Positions 21,600 through 31,000 of a stretch of DNA of 64,000 nucleotides are shown here, in pieces. The stretch is from Hyaloscypha bicolor E (lineage: Eukaryota > Ascomycota > Leotiomycetes > Helotiales > Hyaloscyphaceae). The position numbers and the translations under genes were made by a program. The DNA is taken from NCBI RefSeq assembly GCF_002865645.1, contig NW_020194693.1, positions 1-64,000 on the forward strand, given 5' to 3'. Within the stretch, counting starts at the first letter, position 1. Each line of letters opens with the position of its first letter. The notes below the pieces were generated by a model, which made no database searches, was not told the origin of the DNA, and saw only the letters and a list, made by a program, of their open reading frames with translations.

Positions 21600-23376
21600 C
21601 TCCGGTAAATATGCGTCTTTATTATAGCTAGCATATCCTTTATATAGCTCGTTTAGTTTATTAATATTAATAGGAATTTCATAGTCCCTGACCCCCATTT
21701 GCTCTGAAAATATGTAGTTCTAGAAGGGTTAACCAGGAATAATATGTGGACGATTAGGCTATTTCCTAATTAAATGGATATTCCATACCCGAATAAACTC
21801 CTTAGTTTACTCTCGTATAATAGGCAAATAGACGAAAAGCATAGCTATATAATCGGGGAGAAGCTTACGAGAATAAAGCCTTTGAGAGTATAATTACTTA
21901 AAAAATATCTTCTATTTATTTAGTATGCCCTATATAATATTAGCTAATTAAATAAGTCTATATAGGATTAGTATAGATAAATTACCTTCGCAATTTGTCC
22001 CTACCATGCCTTAATATATTAATTAGCCGTACTAGTCCCGAACTAATAGAGATCTGAGAACTAATATGAATTAATACCCCTTGTCTAGTATATTGCTTTA
22101 TAGAGGATATAATAGGTATCTATAACCATGGGCGTTTCGCATCCTCTATCTAATCGAATATAGAGTGGAATAACCTCTATTTCGTCTACCAAGTCAAGGT
22201 ATTAAACTAGGATAGTAACCTAGAAGGTGGCATAAGTAAGTGCATATTAGTATAATATTAATTAGGCCAAAGGAGAATATAGTATAGAGATTCAGGGGTT
22301 TTATTGCCTAAATTAAGTATAATTCAAATAACTAGTTCTTTGTAATACTATAGAATTACATAGCCGGAATCACGACTAAGTAAATATATTAGTATAATAT
22401 TAATTAGGCCAAAGGAGAATGTAATATGGAGATTCAGGGGTTTTATTACCTAAATTAAGTGTAATTCAAATAACTAGTTCTCTATAATACTATAGAATTA
22501 CATAGCCGGGATTATAACTAAGTAAATATTGGCATTTTCGAGGGAATATATCCGTACCGAATTAGGAAATACTATTACTTATAGCACAGCCATTTGAGAT
22601 TCCAATATAAATCCAAGGTATAAACCGTAAGTAGGCATTAATACCGGCATATATCTTAATCCTATAAAATCGTAGCTAAGCAAACGGATTAGTAGTTATT
22701 GAAATAATGATTTTTGAAGTTAAGTATATACTATACTTACCTTGTAATAGCCATTAATGGACCAAACAAAGTTCGGCCCATGAATATTATATTCCCCCCT
22801 AGCTGCCTTTATCTCTTCCCAGCGACGTTATATGCTTTCTGGATCAAGTTCCTGTATTACAGAAGCTATTCTATTCCTAGAAAACTTCTGGCCATTCCCT
22901 AGGGAGTTGAGATAAGTATATAGAAGCCGGTAGCCATAACTTCTAGTATTGCCTTGTGGGCCTTTATCGATTATATATTACTTGAGAATATGGCGTAATT
23001 GCTTCTTTTCTAGCTCAACGTGCGAATTAAGCATTTGACGTCGAAGGCCCATAGCTCGGCGAGTATGTTGTAATAGTCGTAAATTAGGAATATTGTATCC
23101 TAAGCTCCGGAGGTTAGCAAGTATATTAGTATTAGTAGTATGGATATCACAAAAGAACCAGGCGATAAGAGCCTTTACCTGAGGAGAAGGCTCAAATATC
23201 GAACGCTGGGAAGGCGCTTTCCAATCGGAAAGCCTATTGCGTAAAGTTCTAGGGGAAATATCGACGTTAAAGTCGTGCTTTAACCTCTCCATAATCTCGT
23301 CATGTGATAATTATTGCCTAATTAAACAAAGGATATGGGCTTAATAGCAGTCGATATTAATCCTTAAACGAGGCAT
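21600..23376 (-). pseudogene. Integrase-like DDE transposase (RIP-mutated)
   Basis: Begins with ATG at 23376 (MPRLRINIDCY), has TAA/TAG at expected Gln positions, then a clean 104-codon block (23292-22978) with a helix-turn-helix-like part (EIMERLKHDFN, SPRTLRNRLSDW). Downstream (about 22,830-22,760) GPNFVWSINGYYK precedes a GTAAGT donor and a putative intron. After it, YAGINAYLRFIPWIYIGIS can be read. In intact relatives I recall these as W-S-x-D-G-H and Y-x-x-I-D-A-Y-S-R-x-I-x-W, so both catalytic Asp codons appear changed to Asn. The fold class is a retroviral-integrase-like DDE transposase. The 3' part, towards 21,600, is badly broken and contains a 142-bp tandem duplication. Confidence 0.7.
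22236..22519. repeat. 142-bp tandem duplication inside the transposase pseudogene
   Basis: Two adjacent copies with period 142 bp (compare ATATTAGTATAATATTAATT at 22244 and 22386). Both contain GGCCAAAGGAGAAT and CATAGCCGG. Differences between copies are mostly C/T and G/A. Borders are uncertain by about 8 bp. Confidence 0.85.
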
Positions 23377-23614
23377 TATAAAGAGATTAATAATAAAAGA
23401 TTAAGGAATTAAAGATAATAATAAAGGAACAGAAATATAAAAGGAGTATGCCAGTGGCCTAGTAGTTACAAGGGGGCATGTCACGTGCATTTTATTAATT
23501 TTCCCACCCTATTGCATTCCCACCATGGAATGCGATAAAACACCATATAGATCGACTGTTTTAATTATATTCTACCATAGGAATTACTTAGATTATTAAT
23601 AATCTCACATTTTT

Positions 23615-23665
23615 AAAATATCGCAATTTTGATTTTGCGAAAAAAATAATAGATGCCGTAGCGTC
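23615..23665 (-). repeat. Right terminal inverted repeat
   Basis: Reverse complement of 18400-18450; ends ATGCCGTAGCGTC. Confidence 0.85.
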
Positions 23666-23985
23666 CTTAAAGGAGCCCGTACCTGTCACTCAGCCAACCC
23701 TAAGCGTACTGCATCATGGTCCCCATGAATCTGAAAGTTTAGGATAGAATTCGATATGACTAGTATCCTCCAGTCAAAGAATAGGGCAAATGTTCTGTGA
23801 GCCTGGAGCCTCGCGATGCCACTAAAGGCTTAGTTCTGCTGCGAGTCTTGGTGACGTGTCGCATATGGATTGGTTGTTAGAAAAAGCCACCACGAGGCTT
23901 AGGACAAATACTGTACTGCAGATCAATCTCAATTTGGGGCACGGCATGATTAGCCGATGTGTGATAGAAATGGTGACTTTCATAC
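23666..23985. other. Upstream region of the HET gene
   Basis: 320 bp of normal composition between the transposon TIR and the HET gene start. No clear TATA box or other motif; it must contain the promoter. Confidence 0.4.
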
Positions 23986-26108
23986 TTGAAATTTCAGCCC
24001 GTGGGCTCTTCTAGACGTATTCAACAGCTCGAGATGTCGTGTCCAAATTGTTCAGATCTTCTTCCGGTCCATCTGTATAGCCTGCGCGCAGGTCAGCGAG
24101 CTGCTATGTTCATTCTCCTGTCAGACCTCAGAAATTCTGCTACGACCACGTCATGTGCTTCCTGCAAGTTGTTGCTTGGTGCATTGAGTCTGTACAAGAA
24201 AGATCACCAAGAGGGCGATGATGGTAACTTTCTCGAGCTCAGGTTAGCCGTCGGAGAACATCTGCAGCTATATTGGCGACGAGAGCCTGTGATCTATATT
24301 GAGATATTTACTCGAGATGGTGACCATTCCTTAGACCCTAGTTCAGCCTTACAATGCTCATATATGGGTTTTCAGTTGACGAGGGCTCTGTGCCTGCAAC
24401 CATCGGAAAAACTCTAGAAGTCAGCCAAAACTCGTCCTCTGGTACTTGCATCACGCTTGCATCTTCATGGATTCAAGAATGCCGCACCTCCCATCAACAT
24501 TGCCACGCTCGTTCACCGACTCCCTTGCCAACCAGGGTTATTGACGTGAGTGGGTCACAACCCTTCCTAATGGAAACGAATGGCGGCCACGGAGATTATA
24601 TCGCATTGAGTTACTGTTGGGGTGACGATAAAACCGCGGTCTTGAAGACTTTACCCTCGAATTATGATGCACATTGCAAGGAAATTCCGTCCTCGCCAGA
24701 TGCCATGCCCAAGACAATCCGGGACGCAATTGATATCTGTCGCCGTTTAAAATTCAAGTATATCTGGATTGATGCTCTTTGCATTGTTCAAGGCAGGCAG
24801 TCTTTCCAGGGGCCCGTCCCGGACTTTGAACGGGAAAGTCCCAGGATGGCCAGCGTCTACGCAAATGCTACTTTAACCTTGGGAGCCGATGCTGCAGAGG
24901 GCAACAAAGAGGGGATCTATAGAGACCAAGTTTTTGGTGAGGCGCCACATAAGCTTCTGTATGGAACTTCCGGGGCGCCTGTTTACGTCCGCGAACAGCT
25001 CGCTCGTATGCATGACGATAATGCACTTCTGCAGCGGCTGCCGACTTCACCTATGAGCTTAACCGAACCTATCAATATGCGCGCCTGGACGCTGCCGGAA
25101 GCCATTTTCTCGAATCGCATGCTACACTATACTTCAGAGGAGCTGGTATGGGAATGCAACGAAGCGCGTTGGTGTGAATGCGGGCGTCGTGTACAGGTCG
25201 AAGCTGGAGGCATCAACTCATCGAATCGAGTAGTGAGAAACGAAAATTATTCGGAGGGTCTCACGGTAGAAGAACTATATCGACATTGGCGCGATATTCT
25301 GGTACTCTTCTCCGAGCGCCAGCTGGGCCACAAAAGAGACAGCGACAAGTTTGTGGCATTATCTAGACTTGCGAGACAATTTGCTACGATACTGCGGATA
25401 CATGAGCCCGAAGAAGCTGTCAAGTACCTAGCGGGCATTTGGAAGGGAGATATTATGAAGTCTCTACTCTGGGTAGTTGAGTCTGACTATGCCCGGACCC
25501 TGAGAGACCCAAAAATGCAATGGAGAAGGCCGGATACCACGGAACCCAGAGCACCTAGCTGGAGTTGGGCGTCAGTTGAGGCACCTGTGGCTTATCACCC
25601 TATCAACAAATTTCTTCCAAAAGCTACAGTTCTCGATATTTCCATCGAGCTACTCCACAAGGAAGAGGAATACGGTGAAGTTAAATCTGGAAACCTCAGA
25701 ATCAGTGGCCCAGTATGCCATGGGCTTCAGGTTACGACAAGGAAGGCTACGAATAAAGACTCTTTTGCAGGCTCTACAAATGATATCGTGTGCCATATTC
25801 GCAATGTTCAAGGGGAATCCTTCCCATTCATTTGCGACGACGTACTAACAATGGCCCACGATAGCGAAGAATACTCATGCCTGTATATCGGACGTACGGA
25901 TTACAGCGGCGAGCCAGCCTCATATTACCACGCTTTTCTGGTGCTTCAGAAAATGAAATCAGGGAGCTATAAGCGGGTTGGAATATCAACTAGATGTCCA
26001 TATCGATATGTTGGTGACATGGTAAGTGGAATTGAAGAGGTGCATTTTAAAGCAAAGCTCTCTATGTTTGTGGAAAGCGGAGTTGAAGAAGAGATCACTA
26101 TTGAGTAA
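23986..26108 (+). CDS. HET-domain (heterokaryon incompatibility) protein
   Basis: Two exons, 23986-24319 and 24376-26108, give 688 residues. The two open frames are out of phase. A 56-nt intron (24320-24375, GTGACC...TTTTCAG) restores the frame and gives FTRDVDEGSVPATIG, which fits the family better than either unspliced reading. The N-terminus has paired Cys (SCPNC, CASCKLL). The HET domain (about residues 180-350) shows YIALSYCWGDD, TIRDAIDICRRL, YIWIDALCIVQ, ASVYANATLTLGA and MRAWTLPEAIFS. A C-terminal PSWSWASVE motif lies near residue 505. Such proteins act in fungal non-self recognition and can trigger cell death. Start could also be the Met codon at 24034. The frame is intact and not RIP-mutated although transposons flank it on both sides. 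Confidence 0.85.
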
Positions 26109-26781
26109 TTGAGTCAAGTGACACCTCCGTCGAATTTGGGCTAGGTCTTTAATGAGGTTCGGGTTTCGTAGAAAAATCCAATGGCTAGCTTGCGTTTCAT
26201 GATCCTGCCGTCGGTGTGAGATTGTGTAAATTACCCTGTACCCCAACCGCGCCACCAAGAGTAGTACGTTTAACACCTATCCATCCCACGGGAGTGCCGA
26301 AAAACGAGCGACTATACACCTTCAAAATGTCTTATGCAAATACCAACGAGTGGACTTTCGACCTTAGCTCATTTATAGTTCTCCTCGGTAAAGATAAAGA
26401 GTTAAACTATTAATTAATATAGCTATCTCCTTATAAACTTCTCTTTACTACTCTTATAGTCAGGTTATAGAATTACTTATAATCCTTTAATATAATTACT
26501 AATACTATTAGACTAGTTTATATAAGTCTATTTAAGGGCTAGAATACTTCTTTGCAAAATATATATTTAGTAAATATAATTACTTTATATAATCTTTTTT
26601 ATAATTCGAAATATTTTATTTATTAAATCCTTACTTTATAAAATATTAGAAATAGCTTAAAGAATCTTTACTCTCTTATATAAATACTTGCTACTTAAGT
26701 TTTTATTAGTGGAATTTTAATTATATTAGTATTTATATTATATATATTATAAATAAATATTATATATTATTATTAGATTAA
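26109..26781. other. Spacer falling from normal to AT-rich composition
   Basis: The first ~290 bp downstream of the HET gene have normal composition. From about 26,400 the sequence becomes AT-rich and RIP-like up to the target site of gypsy-2. No gene is seen; the 65-codon frame at 26216-26413 spans the boundary and looks accidental. Confidence 0.5.
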
Positions 26782-26786
26782 TTAAT

Positions 26787-27084
26787 TATGAGGTGTTTGT
26801 TAGTAGGCAATAAGACAATAGAATGAATTAGTGTATTATGAAACCACAGTATTAAATTTAGTACAGAACTAATCTCTGTCCCTCCTATAAGGTCCAGGGA
26901 AGCCCCCTCTAAATAGGAGGCCCTAATGGCATATATATAATTAGTGATTTATAAGCCTAATGCATATAATATAAATAGTAGTTGGTTAGGATATCGAAGG
27001 GCTGCCGAACTCCCTAATTAATACCTGCGATATCCGAGGTTCGTTACATGCCCTTAAGTCACGTGCGTCCCTATATATATTATA
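26787..27084 (-). repeat. Gypsy-2 3' LTR
   Basis: 298 bp; plus strand starts TATGAGGTGTTT and ends TATATTATA. The corresponding solo LTR retains TG...CA, so the TA ends are mutated. Confidence 0.92.
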
Positions 27085-27086
27085 AC

Positions 27087-27101
27087 TATGCCCCCCTCCT
27101 A
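27087..27101 (-). other. Gypsy-2 polypurine tract
   Basis: The minus strand reads a purine run AGGAGGGGGG immediately before the 3' LTR, which sets the orientation of the element. Confidence 0.7.
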
Positions 27102-27587
27102 GGATCTTGTCCCCAAGATCCATTAATCTATTCTAGTAAACATTTAATTAATTATTCATTTAATTAATATAAACTTCTAGTATCTTGGGAGGTGGTTTTG
27201 CTAATGTGATCTGGATAATAGACGTAAAAATCGTCTAATCAGATCAGGGCTGAGTAAGCGAGAAGAAAGGGTAATTATATCCCAGGTATGGGGGCTAGCC
27301 AGTAATCGCGATTTCATTTGGGATCTGAGTATTCTAATTAGCTCGATCCAAAGTACTAAGGCGCTATCCCACGAAACTAACGCTACCTGTCAGATCTCGT
27401 ATTAGAATAATCTGAATAGCTATATGGAAAGTATTTAATAAATATTCGTATAAGAAACCCATGCGAATATTTCTGAGGTCCTGGAGATTATTTACGGGCT
27501 TCTGGGAGCATACGTTAATCGGTTACGCTGGTTTCTGATTAGGACTAGTACGAAAACTAGTAGTTAATCCAGGTAGTTCTCTACCTC

Positions 27588-27596
27588 TATAAAAGG
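27588..27596 (+). promoter_or_regulatory. TATA-like box of the gypsy-2 antisense ORF
   Basis: TATAAAAGG, 139 bp upstream of the ATG at 27727, followed by a pyrimidine-rich leader (CTCTCTTCCTTTC). It parallels the TATAAAAAGG seen upstream of the antisense ORF in gypsy-1. Confidence 0.5.
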
Positions 27597-27726
27597 ATCT
27601 CTTCGCGTTACTACGTGCTCTCTTCCTTTCTAATAACCATACATATAACTTTTTCTATTATTACCTTCTAGCCTCTTCTTTTGCCCTTCTCTAAGTCTTC
27701 TTTAATTATTTTTAATTAATTCCATA

Positions 27727-28026
27727 ATGTCTTCTTCTAGCTTCGTTATCTGTCCCTATAATAATAAGCGCAAAGGTAACCTCATAGCCTCCTTTCCTAT
27801 TACTAGTAGATACTTGAAATATTTTAAGTATTTACTTATTAATTTCTTTACCTTATATACTATAGTACCTGGCAAGAAGAATTATAACCGTTATAACAAG
27901 GGTTCTAAGTCTTATATATTAGTAAGTTCTTTAGCTTTAATATCTATTAAAGCTAATGTGATTTCAGATTTCTCGCTACTTATTAGAGGCTTGCTAGTTC
28001 TAGGAAGATATTATTATAACTTTTAA
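27727..28026 (+). pseudogene. Antisense accessory ORF of gypsy-2 (RIP-altered)
   Basis: 99 codons on the plus strand, opposite to the element's gag-pol and next to its 3' LTR. It is one of the longest frames left in this element. The protein starts MSSSSFVICPYNNKRKG and has Tyr at many spaced positions (SRYLKYFKYL, KKNYNRYNKGSKSY). TGY-to-TAY changes by RIP turn Cys into Tyr, so the ancestor was probably Cys-rich with K/R-rich spacers, similar in style to the gypsy-1 antisense protein. Downstream sequence in the same direction (to about 28,500) may belong to it but is broken. No named family; function unknown. Confidence 0.5.
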
Positions 28027-31000
28027 GAAATTTCTTAAAGTATATTCTAAATAGTATTATACTAACGAGGATAATACTATTAATTAGGTTTTTAAAGACT
28101 AGAAAAATACTAATAAGCTTTGGAATTCTTCTTCCCGTCTCAATAAGGCAGATAATAATACTACTTGGGTTAGTGTCCTAAAAGTAAGTTTTTTCTAATA
28201 TACTTAGGTACTTACTAATTCCTTAAAGAAATACCGTAATATTTACTTTTAAGGCATTAACCTTATTACCGAGCTTATTACCAAGATTACTAAGTAGTCT
28301 ACTACTAGTACTTTAAGTACTAATAATATAATGCTTATGGCTATTCGGGACCTGACTTTAGAAGTTCGGGCCTTCCATAAGATATATATGGCTATTATAA
28401 GTTCCTTACTTGCTTCTCTTAATATCCTTAATACTAATATTATTATAGTATAACTATGTCCCGTTAAGAGATAAGCGGATTCCGGAAAGTATTAGCAAAT
28501 TCTTTACTAAGTCCTAAATAGGGCCGGTATCTGGTATTCTTGCTTTGGGAATTAGGAATTTATAAGAATTAGAGTTTATTTATTTAAGATACCCGTAACT
28601 AGTCTACCTATAATAAATCTTTCTTAATCCTGAACCTTTTTCTAATAATTTAAATATAATTCTCATAAGCCTTAATAAAACCCTGGAAAATCTTTATAAG
28701 TAAAAAACCTAGGAAAAGAGTATCTCTATTACTATTCCGGGCCTTTTCTTGGCTATCTAGGTCCTCTCTTTCTTTTAAGTAGCCTTTTTCTTAGTAGTCC
28801 AGAATTCTTTTTAATCTTAAGAAATTATTAAGAGATAGTTTCGGATTCTAAGCCATGATTTTAGTTATATGATTTTAGAAGTTCCTTGGAATTTTTAAGG
28901 TTAGGGAAAGCAGGTAACCAGGTATTATAATCTTTAGGCCAGGCTTTTTATTTAATTAAATACTATTACTTCTTGCTTCTATTATCTTATTAGTAATTAA
29001 TAATGGCTTCTATTTCCTATTCTTATTTTTTATTATTATTTGCTAATTCCGGAAGTTCTCTAGAAAAGTATAGGTATAGCTCCTAACTCTTTTTTATTAT
29101 ATACTTTTTAAAAAGGGAAATATAGAAAGTTAGATATAAATAATTATATATACTTAGTAATTCTAACTTATATACTAAATTACTAATATATTCAAGGATC
29201 CTAAACAGACCTATAAATTTTAGCTTAAGCTTTCCTGCCTTAAGTTTAATATTCCTTATTAATAGTATTACCCAGGCTTCTTTAGAGTAGTATTTAGCTA
29301 ACTAGTACCTATTATAGTAGGTTTCCCGGTTATTTTATATATAATACTATAAATCCTTAAGCTTTCTCTACTTTACTTTAAGGATTTCTAGCCTCCTATA
29401 TATAGCTAGTACTTCTTCTATAATCCTGTTTTTAGGATTTCATGGAAGTTAAGGATAGTATCCGTAATATATATGGAAAGATATGTCCTATAAAACCTAA
29501 TATTTTGAGTTATTATATATAAATTCCGTAAAAGATAACTTCTTAAACTAGTTATTTTTTTAGGTATTATAATAATATCTTAGGTAATATTCCAGGGCCT
29601 GGTTCTGCCTTTCTGTCTAACTATTTATCTAAGGATAGTAAGCTATACTTAAATACTATTTATATATTAAGTAGAAGCAGAAAGCGAACTAGAACTAGCT
29701 AGTAAATACTATTTCTTAGTCGGAAATAATTCTATTAGGGAAGTTAAAAATCAAGAAAACATATTCCTATATAATCTTGGCAAGCTCCGGAGAGTTAATA
29801 GTCTTATGGCATATAATATACCTTGCTATTTTAGAGTACTAGTTAATAATTATAAGAATTATATTAAAATCAGGACCTCTTGCCAGGTTCTTATATAATA
29901 GTAGACCTATAATAAAATCTATAGAGATCTTACCCCAGAGTTTCTTAGGCTATAGTAAATTACTAAGCAGGCCATATAGTAAATGCCTCTTTGCCTTAAC
30001 TCTCTAGTAAATATTATATTCTTAATAATAATCGCAAATATCTCCTTCTATATTCTTCTAATACTAGGACCTTCTAAGGAGCTCGAGAGTTTTCTTTACT
30101 CTATAGTATCTAGCTATTAGGTTATTATAATAAAGCTTTATGACTTCTTAACGTAAAGCGGGATTATTAGGTATAATAATTCTTGAATAGTACCTGAGTA
30201 GGCCCGAATTATTTTTCTAGATTTCTTTTCCCTTAGTATCTTTCTTACTAAGCCTTTATTTCATAATATTCTAATATTAAGAATTATTTCTCTAAGCTAC
30301 CTAGATAATATCTAGAAGGGATTTAGATAGAGAAGCTAGCGCTATAGCTCTTTTAGTAGCCGCGTATATCTATATACGGGGAATTAGGTATTTGTAATTA
30401 TCTAATTCAAAAACTCGGGGAACTAAGAAATCTTTGGTTTTATTAAGTAATACGGTTATAAATACCCTTATTACCTTAGCTATAGTAGCGGAGCCTTTAA
30501 GGCATTTCCCCATACCTTGCTTCTTAACTAATTTTATAGTTAAGGGATTTATAAGATAATCTATTTACTTATCTTATAATAAATATTTTTCCTTAGCTAC
30601 TATGGATATGGCAAGTATTAAATAATGCCTATTCTAAAGAGGGAACTCTTTAGATATTTATAAGAACCTCTAAATTATAACTATAAAAGCTTCCTTTAAC
30701 TTATTCTAAAAGGTCAGAAGCCAAGTCATATTAATAGGACCTTCTTTATAATTAGGTCTTTTACTAGGTTCGTTTGCTAGGTTTAAGGCGCCTCTATAAT
30801 AAATAATATTAAAATTATATATTATAAGATATATTACCTAATATACTTAATAATTCTCTAGATACTTTATTTTCATAAAGTATTAGAGGTTATTATGGTC
30901 TATAATAATCTTAATTGTGAACCTGGACCCTTTAAGGTAATGGCGCTAATGCTTAAAGGCTTTAATAATTATAAGTAGCTCCCTATTATAAGTACTATAA

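Larger units (their letters stand above)
18400..23665 (-). mobile_element. TIR DNA transposon with integrase-like (DDE) transposase
   Basis: Terminal inverted repeats: 18400 reads GACGCTACGGCATCTATTAT followed by a T run and AAAATCAAAATTG, and the same appears in reverse complement ending at 23665. Similarity covers about 45-55 bp. The outer flanks (TTTA-GC on the left, C-TTAAA on the right) allow a TA or TTA duplication but do not prove it. The 5.3-kb interior carries a minus-strand transposase pseudogene next to the right TIR and a second minus-strand gene in the left half. It is moderately RIP-mutated: more AT-rich and stop-ridden than the HET gene, but far more readable than the copia element. 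Confidence 0.8.

Noticed and set aside
24354..26108. HET gene starting at the ATG at 24354
   Set aside because: This would omit the Cys-containing N-terminus; the intron 24320-24375 joins the upstream frame neatly.
26216..26413. 65-codon frame downstream of the HET gene
   Set aside because: Spans a composition border and shows no motif.
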